Assembly (NCBI GenBank): GCA_900768185.1
Contig: CAAGCB010000044.1
Location: 1-64,000, forward strand
Source of the DNA: Alphaproteobacteria bacterium
GTDB taxonomy: Bacteria > Pseudomonadota > Alphaproteobacteria > CAAGCB01 > CAG-977
Length of the DNA: 64,000 nt
Direction of reading: 5' to 3'
Shown here: piece after piece, positions 40,444 to 48,619 of the stretch
How positions within the stretch are numbered: position 1 is the first letter of the stretch
How the letters are laid out: every line of letters begins with the position of its first letter
The notes under the pieces: model-generated
What the model saw: only the letters and a program-made list of their open reading frames with translations
Told to the model about the DNA's origin: nothing
Database searches by the model: none
Translations under genes and position numbers: made by a program

Positions 40444-41004
40444 ATGAAGAAATTTTTTTTAACATTGTTTTTGGCGTCGGATTTGCTTCTTTCGTCGCCG
40501 AAAGCGCGGGCAACGGAAAACACGGCGATGAACGGACATAAAATTCTGACGGTTTTTTATTCTTACGGCGGCAACACGGCGCGCGTGGCGCGGGAAATCC
40601 AATCGGTTGTGGGCGGCGATTTATACGAAATCAAATCGGACGTCGTCTATCCCGACGAATACCGTCCGATGACGCAGCAGGCGAAACGGGAAATCGAACA
40701 AAAATTCCGTCCGAAAATGACGGGCGGAGAAATAGACGTTTCCCCTTACGATATCGTTTTCATCGGTTCGCCGAACTGGTGGGGGACGATCCCGACGCAA
40801 ATCGACAGCTTTTTGGAAAATCACGATTTGTCCGGAAAAACGGTCGTTCCTTTTGTTACGCACGGGGGCGGCGGTGTGCAAAACACGACGCGGGATTTGA
40901 CGGCGGCGTGCAAAGGCTGTTCGGTCGTTCAAAACGGTCGGGTCGGTTTCGGCGCGGACACGGACGGCGTTCGCGCATGGGTGAACGGTCTGAACCTGCG
41001 ATAA
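40444..41004 (+). CDS. Secreted flavodoxin-like protein
   Basis: 186 residues. A signal peptide (MKKFFLTLFLASDLLLSSPK, cleaved near ARA-TEN) precedes a flavodoxin domain: FMN phosphate loop YSYGGNTARVA, GSPNWWGTIPTQIDSFLENH and VPFVTHGGGGVQNT. The second motif matches the short flavodoxin_4 type often found next to oxidoreductases in gut bacteria. Export of a flavodoxin is uncommon and implies a periplasmic electron carrier or quinone-reductase role. GGGAGGA precedes the ATG. The promoter has MerR-type architecture, and a terminator follows. Confidence 0.85.
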   Translation: MKKFFLTLFLASDLLLSSPKARATENTAMNGHKILTVFYSYGGNTARVAREIQSVVGGDLYEIKSDVVYPDEYRPMTQQAKREIEQKFRPKMTGGEIDVSPYDIVFIGSPNWWGTIPTQIDSFLENHDLSGKTVVPFVTHGGGGVQNTTRDLTAACKGCSVVQNGRVGFGADTDGVRAWVNGLNLR

Positions 41005-41017
41005 AAGAAAAACGGTT

Positions 41018-41046
41018 AAATCCTCCGTCCGTCGGCGGGGGATTTT
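41018..41046 (+). terminator. Terminator of the flavodoxin gene
   Basis: AAATCCTCCG and CGGCGGGGGATTT pair with small mismatches, followed by TTTTC. Confidence 0.6.
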
Positions 41047-41136
41047 TCGTTTCGATTCGATGTTTGGAAACGCCGCTTGCATTGTGCGAAAAATATGTTA
41101 CTTTGTAATGGTGAAATGATTTTTGAAGGCGGCGTG

Positions 41137-41586
41137 ATGAAGTGTCCGAAATGCGGGGGTGAAAAGTCGGTGAAATACGGGACGGCGCGCGGACGGCAAC
41201 GCTTTAAATGCGCCGAATGCGGATGTCAGTTCACGCGCGAAACGTCCCGCGTCCGCAGCTTGGACGAAAAATGGCTGGCGATGACCCTGCTGGTGTCGGG
41301 GCTGTCGATGACGGCGGCGGCGAAAGCGTTGGGCGTCAGCGTCCAAAGCGTGATGCGGTGGAAAAAATCCGGCAAATATCTGACCGACGACGTTGTGAAA
41401 GCCCTGCGCGTACGCAAAGTGTCCAAAGCGGGAAAAGTCAAGGTTATCAAAGAAAATACCGCTTCCGAATCGCCGGAAGACGACGATTTCCGCTACAACG
41501 ATCTGTATGTTTTGGAAACACGCCTTGATTCCGGTCTGCGCGTTGACATCGCCATTCGCAAAAAGGCAAAGGCCATTACAAAGTGA
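41137..41586 (+). CDS. InsA-like zinc-ribbon/HTH protein, without transposase
   Basis: 149 residues. N-terminal zinc ribbon like IS1 InsA (CPKCGGEKSVKYGTARGRQR, FKCAECGCQFT), then an HTH (LLVSGLSMTAAAKALGVSVQ, SVMRWKK) and a C-terminal half with basic and acidic stretches unlike InsA. No InsB/DDE transposase frame and no IS1 terminal repeats are next to it. It is therefore either an IS remnant or, given its intact frame and GAAGG ribosome site, a domesticated DNA-binding regulator. It lies directly upstream of the RND efflux operon, which it might control; that is inference from position. Confidence 0.65.
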   Translation: MKCPKCGGEKSVKYGTARGRQRFKCAECGCQFTRETSRVRSLDEKWLAMTLLVSGLSMTAAAKALGVSVQSVMRWKKSGKYLTDDVVKALRVRKVSKAGKVKVIKENTASESPEDDDFRYNDLYVLETRLDSGLRVDIAIRKKAKAITK

Positions 41587-41603
41587 TATAAAAATTTTTT
41601 TTC

Positions 41604-41632
41604 TTGATTCAAAAAAATTCCGCTTTTATCAA
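41604..41632 (+). promoter_or_regulatory. Promoter of the RND efflux operon
   Basis: TTGATT (41604-41609), 17-base spacer, TATCAA (41627-41632), 30 bases before the first gene. Confidence 0.5.
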
Positions 41633-41662
41633 CAACCCAAAGCTTTTTGATAGGAGCGTTTG

Positions 41663-42814
41663 ATGAAAGTCGTTCATTTAAGCAAAAGAAAAATCCTGTT
41701 TCAACTGATTGTCCTGCTGGCGTGCGTCGCGGCGGGGTGGGGGCTGAAAACCCGCTTGACACCCGCGGAAAATCACGGGTTCGGCGGCGGCGAGCCGTAT
41801 GTTGTGACCACGGATGCGGTTTTGGAAAACACCGCGCCCGTCAGAAAATACATCGCGACGGTCGAAGCGATCAACAGCGTCGATGTCAAAGCGCAGGTCA
41901 CGGGCTATCTGGATAAAATCCTGTTTGACGAAGGCGGCTTTGTCAAAAAAGATCAGGTGCTGTTCGTCATCGAACAAAGCCGCTACAAGGAAGCCGTCAA
42001 CAGCGCGGACGCCGAAGTCGCGCGCGCAAAGGCGAACTTGAAGCAAATCGAAAGCGACCACAAACGCAACAAAGTGCTGTTCAAGCAAAAAGTCCTGACC
42101 GCGTCGAACATCGAAGCGTCCGAAAGCGCGCTGGCGCAGGCGAAAGCCGCCGTCAAAGCCGCCGAAGCGAACGCCGCGACCGCGCGCATCAATCTGGGCT
42201 ATACGGAAATCAAAGCCCCGATTGACGGCTTTATCGGCAAGGCTTTGATTACCAAAGGAAATTTTGTCGATATGTCGGGGCGCGCAATGGCGCGCATCGT
42301 GCAGATTTCGCCGATACGCGTTTCGTTTTCCGTAACCGACAAAGACCGTCTGACCGCGATGAAGCGTTTGAAAACAAACGGCGATTTCATTACGGACATC
42401 AAGGTTGTCCTGCCCGACGAAACGGTTGTTCCCGTCAAAGTGTTAAAGACGTTTTTCGACAGCGAAGTCAATTTGATGACGGCGACGGTCGCGGCGTATA
42501 TTGATGTTCAAAACGCGGACAAAACGCTGTTGCCCGGAAATCACGTTGACGTGCTGGTCAAGGCGGGCGAAGATCGTCCGCTGGTTTTGATTCCGCAATC
42601 CGCCGTGATGCAGGATAATCAGGGGCTGTTCGTCTATGTCGTGAACGCCGAAGAAAAAGCGCGGAAAACTTACATCAAAACGGGTGATTTAATCGGCGAC
42701 AGGCTGATCGTGACCGACGGGCTGAACGCCGGCGCGCATATCATCGTGCAGGGCTTGCAAAAAGTCGAAAACGGTTCGACCGTCAAGCAAAGCTTTGTGA
42801 AATCGGAGGGCTGA
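41663..42814 (+). CDS. RND efflux periplasmic adaptor (AcrA/MexA type)
   Basis: 383 residues. One N-terminal membrane anchor (about 8-27), then lipoyl half-motifs (YIATVEAINSVDVKAQVTGY, GFVKKDQVLFVI), a coiled-coil hairpin (about 90-170), the second lipoyl part GYTEIKAPIDGFIGKALITK and beta-barrel/membrane-proximal domains (VVLPDETVVPVKVLKTF, LLPGNHVDVLVKA, LVLIPQSAVMQDNQG). It joins the RND pump to the outer-membrane channel. ATG 41663 has AGGAG upstream. First of three coupled genes. Confidence 0.93.
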   Translation: MKVVHLSKRKILFQLIVLLACVAAGWGLKTRLTPAENHGFGGGEPYVVTTDAVLENTAPVRKYIATVEAINSVDVKAQVTGYLDKILFDEGGFVKKDQVLFVIEQSRYKEAVNSADAEVARAKANLKQIESDHKRNKVLFKQKVLTASNIEASESALAQAKAAVKAAEANAATARINLGYTEIKAPIDGFIGKALITKGNFVDMSGRAMARIVQISPIRVSFSVTDKDRLTAMKRLKTNGDFITDIKVVLPDETVVPVKVLKTFFDSEVNLMTATVAAYIDVQNADKTLLPGNHVDVLVKAGEDRPLVLIPQSAVMQDNQGLFVYVVNAEEKARKTYIKTGDLIGDRLIVTDGLNAGAHIIVQGLQKVENGSTVKQSFVKSEG

Positions 42815-42816
42815 AG

Positions 42817-45800
42817 ATGTTTTCGGAGTTTTTTCTGAAACGCCCGCGATTTGCGATTGTTATCGCGATTGTGATGTGTTTGGCGGGATTGGTGGCGATC
42901 AAGCTGCTGCCCGTTGCGCTGTATCCCGAAATCACGCCGCCCGTGGTGACGGTTTCGGCGACGTACCCCGGCGCGTCCGCGGACGTGATTGCGAAAATGG
43001 TCGCAATCCCCATCGAACGCGAAGTCAACGGCGTCGAAGATATGCTGTATATGTCTTCGTCGTCCGAGGATACGACGTATTCCCTGACCGTAACGTTCAA
43101 AACGGGCGTCGATCCCGATATGGCGCAGGTCAAAGTGCAGAACCGCGTGCAGATCGCGACCGCGTCCCTGCCTGCCGAAGTCACCCGTCAGGGCGTGACC
43201 GTTACCCGCGAATCGACGAATATGCTGGCGATGATTTCGTTCGTGTCGCCGAAACACACTTTGTCCAGCCTTGAGCTGGCGGATTACGTCATCGACAACG
43301 TCAAAGAGGCTTTGGCGCGCATCGACGGCGTGGGCGGGGTGGACGTGTACGCCGCAAGCTCCGCCATGCGCGTATGGCTCAATTCGGACAAAATGGCGGC
43401 GTTGAACATCACGGCGGCGGATGTCCGCAACGCGATTTCGTCGCAGAACTATCAGCCGACTTTGGGCAAGCTGGGCGCCGCGCCGGACGATTCCGCGCAA
43501 ATGGTCTATCCGCTGAAAACTCAAGGGCGCATCAATGAAGTGAAAGATTTTCGCGAAATCATCGTCCGCACGGCGGAACACGGCGGACTGGTGCGGCTGA
43601 AAGACATCGTGAACGTGTCTTACGGCGAGGAATCTTACGGCATTACGGCGTTTGCCGACGGCGCGCCCGCCGTGTCTTTGCAGGTCAAGCTGTCTTCGGG
43701 CGCGAACGCCGTTGACGCGATGAAAAAACTGCGCGCCGAACTGTCGCGTTTGGAAGAATCCCTGCCCGAAGGCGTCGAATACAAATTCAACTACGATTCG
43801 ACCGATTACATCAACGCGTCGATTTCCGAAGTGTTGCACACGTTGTTTGAAACGTTCGTGCTGGTCGTTCTGGTGTGCTGGGTGTTTTTGCAGAACTGGC
43901 GCACGACGCTGATTCCGTTGATTGCGGTTCCCGTATCCATGCTGGCGACCATGGTGGTTATGCTGGCGTTGGGTTTCAGCATCAATATGTTCACGCTGTT
44001 CGGCATCGTGCTGGCGATCGGCGCGGTCGTCGATGACGCGATCGTCGTTGTCGAACGCGTGATGCATTTGATGGAAAAGGAAAAGCTCCCTCCGTTGGAA
44101 GCGACCCGGCGCACCATGCGCGAAATCACGGGCGCGCTGGTTTCAACAACGCTGGTCATGGTCGTGATTTTCGTCCCCATCGCCTGCATGGGCGGCATCA
44201 CGGGCAGGATTTACCAGCAGTTCGCAATCACCATCAGCACGTCTTTGGTGTTTTCGGCGGTGAACGCGCTGACATTGTCGCCCGTTTTGTGCGCGTACTT
44301 TTTGAAACCGTTTAAGACGGCAAAGAAAGGACCGCTCGCATGGTTCAACCGCGTCGTCAATTCGACGGCGAACGGATACGCGCGCACGGCGGCTTTGTTC
44401 GCGCGGCGCATCAGCGTCATCGCTTTGATTTTCGGCGTGATTCTGGCGTTGAACGGCACTTTGTTCAAGCTGAACGGCACGTCGTTCGTCCCGAACGAAG
44501 ACCAGGGCGTTTATATCGCGAACATCACTTTGCCCGAAGGCGCGTCTTATGCCCGCACCAAAGCGGTTGTTGAAAAAGTGACGGAAAAAATTCTGGCGCA
44601 AAAGGGCGTGCGCGGGTCGATCGGCGTCGTCGGCGTCAGCATTCTGGCGGGGCGTTCTGAAAACACGGCGATGGTGATCGTCGATTTGGAACCGTGGGAC
44701 AAGCGTAAAGCTCCGTCGCTGTATTCCACCAACCTGATGAACGAAATGCGCGCGAAGCTGACCGCCGAAACGCCCGAAGCCGAATTGCAGTTCTTTGAAT
44801 TTCCCGCGATTCAGGGTTTGGGCAATCAGGGCGGTATGGATTTCCGTCTGCAAATGACATCGGGCATGGATTACGCCAAGCTGGACGCCGAAGCGCAAAA
44901 GTTGTTGGGAAAAGTCAACACGAACTCGAAGTTTTTGTACGGCTTTACGACGTTCACGTCGAAAACGCCCGCGGTGTTCATCGAAATCAACCGTGAAAAG
45001 GCGGAATCGATGAACGTGCCGTTGTCGAACCTCTATTCGACTTTGGAAGCCTATCTGGGATCGATGTACGTCAACGACATCAACATCGGAACGCAGGTCA
45101 ACAAGGTCGTCGTGCAGTCAGACGCGCGTTTCCGCGACGATGTCGAAAGTATGCGCGACATCTACGTTCCATCGACGACGGGCGAAAAAGTGCCTTTGGG
45201 GGCTTTGGTCGGTTTGACCCAAGTCATGTCCCCGCGCGTGATTTCCCGCTACAACCAATATCCCAGCGCGGACATCACGGCGGAACAAAATCCCGCGGTG
45301 TCGTCGGGCGAAGCGATGGCGGAACTGGAAAGTTTGATGAAAGGCGTCAAAGGATTTTCCTATGAATGGTCGGGCATGAGCTATCAGGAAAAGAACAATC
45401 AGGGGCAAATCGGTTTGCTGTTGTCGCTGGCGGTTGTTTTCGCCTATCTGTTCCTTGTGTCGCTGTATGAAAGCTGGATTTTGCCGATTCCCGTTTTGAT
45501 GTCCGTGTCCGTCGCGACGGCGGGGGCTTTGGCGGGGCTGCTGATTACGGGACTGCCTTTGTCGATTTACGCGCAGTTGGGGATCGTCATGCTGGTCGGA
45601 TTGGCGAGCAAGAACGCGATTTTGATCGTCGAATTCGCCCGTGACGCCCGCCAAGGGCTGAACATGACCGTTCCGCGCGCGGCGATGTACGCTTTGCGCG
45701 AACGGTTCCGCGCGGTTTTGATGACGGCTTTCGCGTTCATTTTGGGGGTGTTCCCGATGATTAACGCAACGGGCGCGGGCGCGAACAGCCGACAGGCGAT

Positions 45801-45921
45801 CGGCACGCCCGTGTTTTACGGTATGCTGGTCGGCACGCTGGTCGGATTGTTTGTCATTCCGCTGTTGTACGTTTTGGTTCAAACCCTTGCCGACAAGGCG
45901 ATGAAGAAAGGAAACAAATGA
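42817..45921 (+). CDS. RND multidrug efflux pump (HAE1/AcrB type)
   Basis: 1034 residues, normal for AcrB. Start FSEFFLKRPRFAIVIAIVMC, twelve transmembrane helices, two large periplasmic loops, and VGAVVDDAIVVVERV-like helix-4 motif (AIGAVVDDAIVVVERVMHLM) with the proton-relay aspartates. GLASKNAILIVEFARD on helix 10 carries the conserved Lys. Substrates probably include hydrophobic drugs or bile salts, by family. It begins two bases after the adaptor stop and overlaps the TolC gene by four bases. Confidence 0.96.
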   Translation: MFSEFFLKRPRFAIVIAIVMCLAGLVAIKLLPVALYPEITPPVVTVSATYPGASADVIAKMVAIPIEREVNGVEDMLYMSSSSEDTTYSLTVTFKTGVDPDMAQVKVQNRVQIATASLPAEVTRQGVTVTRESTNMLAMISFVSPKHTLSSLELADYVIDNVKEALARIDGVGGVDVYAASSAMRVWLNSDKMAALNITAADVRNAISSQNYQPTLGKLGAAPDDSAQMVYPLKTQGRINEVKDFREIIVRTAEHGGLVRLKDIVNVSYGEESYGITAFADGAPAVSLQVKLSSGANAVDAMKKLRAELSRLEESLPEGVEYKFNYDSTDYINASISEVLHTLFETFVLVVLVCWVFLQNWRTTLIPLIAVPVSMLATMVVMLALGFSINMFTLFGIVLAIGAVVDDAIVVVERVMHLMEKEKLPPLEATRRTMREITGALVSTTLVMVVIFVPIACMGGITGRIYQQFAITISTSLVFSAVNALTLSPVLCAYFLKPFKTAKKGPLAWFNRVVNSTANGYARTAALFARRISVIALIFGVILALNGTLFKLNGTSFVPNEDQGVYIANITLPEGASYARTKAVVEKVTEKILAQKGVRGSIGVVGVSILAGRSENTAMVIVDLEPWDKRKAPSLYSTNLMNEMRAKLTAETPEAELQFFEFPAIQGLGNQGGMDFRLQMTSGMDYAKLDAEAQKLLGKVNTNSKFLYGFTTFTSKTPAVFIEINREKAESMNVPLSNLYSTLEAYLGSMYVNDINIGTQVNKVVVQSDARFRDDVESMRDIYVPSTTGEKVPLGALVGLTQVMSPRVISRYNQYPSADITAEQNPAVSSGEAMAELESLMKGVKGFSYEWSGMSYQEKNNQGQIGLLLSLAVVFAYLFLVSLYESWILPIPVLMSVSVATAGALAGLLITGLPLSIYAQLGIVMLVGLASKNAILIVEFARDARQGLNMTVPRAAMYALRERFRAVLMTAFAFILGVFPMINATGAGANSRQAIGTPVFYGMLVGTLVGLFVIPLLYVLVQTLADKAMKKGNK

Positions 45922-47297
45922 AAAAGATGTTGTTAACGGCGGGTGTCGCGGCGTTTTTGACCGCTCCCGCGAACGCGTTCGACCCGATGTCGGTTTATAC
46001 GCAAAAAGCCCCTGAAAACTGCCTGTCGAAAGTGAATGTCAAAGGCAAGCTGGGGTTGAACGACTTGATTCAAATCGGCGTGTGCAACAACCCCGACTTG
46101 AACCGCACCTTTATGGCGGTCAAATCGGCGGAAGCGGGATTCGGCGCAAGCAAAGCCGCTTATCTGCCGAACGTCAATCTGACGGCGGCGGCGACGGCGT
46201 CGCACGGCAAAGGGCAATACGACGAACCGAACGCCAATGTCTATAAAGATATGAAAGCCAAGCCGTATTCGATCAACGTCGCTTTGAACTGGCTGCTGCT
46301 GGATTTCGGCGGACGTTCCGCGTCAACGGATATGATGAAAGCGTATATGGAACAGGCGGCGTTCGGCTACAATGCGGCTTTGCACGATTTGGTGCTGGGC
46401 GTTCACAGCGCGTACATGGATTTGTTGAGCGCGAAAGAGGTTTTGAAATCCGCCGAAACCAGCGTCGCGTCCTATAAAAAATCATACGACGAAACGCAAA
46501 AGAAATATCAGGTCGGCAAAGCGGCGACATCCGATTTATTGTTGGCGAAGACAACGTATCTGCGTTCCAAGCTGGCGGTGACGGCGGCGCAAAACACGAT
46601 TGAAAAGAATCAGGCGAATCTGGCGACGTTGCTGAACCTGCCGCCCGAAACGAAGTTTTCTCTGGTCGTGCCGAAAAAAGACGACGGTTCAACCGCGTTG
46701 GCGGAAAAAATGCCCGTGCAAAAGATGATAAAGCTGGCGTTGGATCTGCGTCCCGAAATCAAAGGCGCGGCAAAAGCCAAAGCGGCGGCTTCGGCGGGAA
46801 TAGACGCCGCGAAATCCGCGATGGCGCCGACGTTGGCTTTGACGGCGAACGCGTCCTATGCCGACCGGTGGAAAGACGACAAACCTTTTAAAGACGGATA
46901 TCCCTACACTTACGGCGGCGATGTCGGCGTGGTGCTGAACGTTCCGTTGTTTGAAGGCTTTTCCAAATCCTACGCTCTGGCAAAGGCGCGCTACGACTAT
47001 CGCCAAGCCGTCTGGCAGGAAAAAAGCACCGAAGACGCGGTTAAAAACGAAGTCTGGTCGGCGTATCAGGATTATAAAACCGCCCTTGCGTCGTACACAA
47101 TCAATCAGGACGTCTTGAAATCCGCCGAAGAAAACGAACGCGTTTCCCGCGCGTCCTATCGGGCGGGCAAAGAAACGCTGTTGAACCTGCTGACCGTTCA
47201 GGCGCAACTGGCGACCGCGCGGCAGGAATTGATCACATCATTCTATACCGTTTTGGTCGGGAAATCGAATCTGTACCGCGCGATCGGGAAATTCTGA
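45918..47297 (+). CDS. Outer-membrane efflux channel (TolC family)
   Basis: 459 residues with signal peptide MKKMLLTAGVAAFLTAPANA. Two OEP repeats: GLNDLIQIGVCNNPDLNRTF, NWLLLDFGGRSASTDMMKAY and the second-half LDLRPEIKGAAKAKAAASAG, GVVLNVPLFEGFSKSYALAK, AGKETLLNLLTVQAQLATAR. Completes the adaptor-pump-channel operon. Distinct from the TolC-SPOR protein at 22235. A strong hairpin follows the stop. Confidence 0.95.
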   Translation: MKKMLLTAGVAAFLTAPANAFDPMSVYTQKAPENCLSKVNVKGKLGLNDLIQIGVCNNPDLNRTFMAVKSAEAGFGASKAAYLPNVNLTAAATASHGKGQYDEPNANVYKDMKAKPYSINVALNWLLLDFGGRSASTDMMKAYMEQAAFGYNAALHDLVLGVHSAYMDLLSAKEVLKSAETSVASYKKSYDETQKKYQVGKAATSDLLLAKTTYLRSKLAVTAAQNTIEKNQANLATLLNLPPETKFSLVVPKKDDGSTALAEKMPVQKMIKLALDLRPEIKGAAKAKAAASAGIDAAKSAMAPTLALTANASYADRWKDDKPFKDGYPYTYGGDVGVVLNVPLFEGFSKSYALAKARYDYRQAVWQEKSTEDAVKNEVWSAYQDYKTALASYTINQDVLKSAEENERVSRASYRAGKETLLNLLTVQAQLATARQELITSFYTVLVGKSNLYRAIGKF

Positions 47298-47311
47298 TTT
47301 CGTTTTGTATG

Positions 47312-47340
47312 AAAAAGCGGGGATAACGCCCCGCTTTTTT
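47312..47340. terminator. Bidirectional terminator after the efflux operon
   Basis: AAAAAGCGGGG and CCCCGCTTTTTT around ATAACG, between convergent stops at 47297 and 47345. Confidence 0.92.
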
Positions 47341-47344
47341 CGTT

Positions 47345-48073
47345 CTATTTCAATAACGTGAAAGCGTCGAGGGCGGTCAGAATCTCGTTTTTCTCGCCTT
47401 GTTCTGTCATATTTTCGCCGTTGACGTATCCGCCGATCGCGTCCGCCGTGTCGCCGCCGCTGACGACGACGTTATTCAAAATCGACGCCGTTTTCACGCC
47501 GCGCAACCGTCCGATCGTGTACAGCGCCGCCGTTTCCATGTCCGCGCCCAAAACGCCTTTTTTCGCCCAGAATCGCTTTTGTTCCTCGTTATCGTCGATA
47601 TAAAAGCTTTCGTGGCTGTGAACAATGCCGACGTGGTGTTTGAAACCGTTTTGTTTCGCGGCGTTCAGACACGCGTTCAGCAGCTCCGTGTCCGCGACGG
47701 CGGGAAAGCGCAAATCGACATAGGCCTGCGACGCGCCGTCGTCGCGCACCGCGCCCGCCGCCAAAATCAAATCGCCCAGTCCGATGCCGGATTGCATCGC
47801 GCCGCACGACCCGATGCGAATCATCGCCCTGACACCGATGCGGGACAGTTCTTCAACGGCGATGCCGGCGGAACACCCGCCGATTCCCGTCGATACCGCC
47901 ATTACTTTGATATTTTTATATTCGCCCGACAAACTGCGGTATTCGCGGTTGTACGCCAGCTCTTTGACATTTGTCAGAAAAGGCGCGATCCTGTCCAGCC
48001 GCGCGGGATCCCCCGGCAACAGGGCGAACGGAGCGGCTTGGGTTTCGTTCAGTTGAATATGCGGCTGTGTCAT
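47345..48073 (-). CDS. Nucleoside phosphorylase (uridine phosphorylase-like)
   Basis: 242 residues of the PNP/UDP family I. ALLPGDPARLDRIA (phosphate loop), STGIGGCSAGIAVEELSRIG, RIGSCGAM and GADMETAALYTIGRL (ribose-binding Met-Glu) are present. Cleaves nucleosides with phosphate; uridine is the likely substrate but purine nucleosides cannot be excluded. ATG 48073 overlaps the MerR stop by four bases (ATGA), so the enzyme is coexpressed with that regulator. Confidence 0.88.
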   Translation of the reverse strand: MTQPHIQLNETQAAPFALLPGDPARLDRIAPFLTNVKELAYNREYRSLSGEYKNIKVMAVSTGIGGCSAGIAVEELSRIGVRAMIRIGSCGAMQSGIGLGDLILAAGAVRDDGASQAYVDLRFPAVADTELLNACLNAAKQNGFKHHVGIVHSHESFYIDDNEEQKRFWAKKGVLGADMETAALYTIGRLRGVKTASILNNVVVSGGDTADAIGGYVNGENMTEQGEKNEILTALDAFTLLK

Positions 48074-48558
48074 TTCTTGGAAACCTCCCCGCATTTGCGA
48101 AAGGACGAACAATGCGTTTTGGCTATCTTCTCTTTCAGCTTGCGGATTTTTTCGGGCATTTCGTCAAGCGGGATTTCCTTGACCGCATCGACGCTGCCCA
48201 ATGTCGCCGCCGTGTCGTAAAGCCAGCATTTGTACGTCAGCATATCCAGCGTGTTTTGCAATGCCCGCATATCGCGTTTGACCTGTTCGATCTGTTTGTA
48301 AAACATTTTCCGGCGTTCTTCGATCGTCGAATCCCCTTGGACGGTCAAATCGATATAGCGTTTGATATCCCTGATTTGCAAGCCGCTGGCTTTCAGACAT
48401 TCAATCATACGCAACCATTCCAGATCGGTATCCTGAAATTTGCGGATGCCGCCGTTGCCGCGGTTCACGAACGGCAGCAACCCCTCTTTGTCGTAATAAC
48501 GCAACGTCGGGGCGGGCAATCCCGTTTTTTGCGAAACGTCGCCGATTGTGTAAAGCAT
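48070..48558 (-). CDS. MerR-family transcriptional regulator
   Basis: 162 residues. N-terminal HTH YTIGDVSQKTGLPAPTLRYY, wing LPFVNRGNGGIRKFQD, DLEWLRMIECLKASGLQIRD, then a dimerisation coiled coil (about 80-120) and LTYKCWLYDTAATLG. The sequence fits the AdhR-like branch that responds to reactive aldehydes or thiol stress; C-terminal metal-ligand Cys pairs are absent. A perfect palindrome TTAAAGTTCACTTTAA lies just upstream (48574-48589), and a near copy controls the flavodoxin gene at 40444. Overlaps the nucleoside phosphorylase start. Confidence 0.88.
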   Translation of the reverse strand: MLYTIGDVSQKTGLPAPTLRYYDKEGLLPFVNRGNGGIRKFQDTDLEWLRMIECLKASGLQIRDIKRYIDLTVQGDSTIEERRKMFYKQIEQVKRDMRALQNTLDMLTYKCWLYDTAATLGSVDAVKEIPLDEMPEKIRKLKEKIAKTHCSSFRKCGEVSKK

Positions 48559-48573
48559 GGAAAATCCTTCCTT

Positions 48574-48589
48574 TTAAAGTTCACTTTAA
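48574..48589. promoter_or_regulatory. MerR operator (autoregulatory)
   Basis: Perfect palindrome TTAAAGT-TC-ACTTTAA, 15 bases before the MerR start codon. Same motif as in the flavodoxin promoter. Confidence 0.8.
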
Positions 48590-48619
48590 CGCAAAATGTA
48601 CGCTTTTCGCTTTCCGGTT

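Noticed and set aside
41137..41586. Complete IS1-type insertion sequence
   Set aside because: Only an InsA-like frame is present; no transposase frame, terminal repeats or target duplication was seen.
48574..48589. CtrA site (TTAA-N7-TTAA)
   Set aside because: TTAA halves are eight bases apart and part of a perfect MerR-type palindrome, which explains the sequence better.
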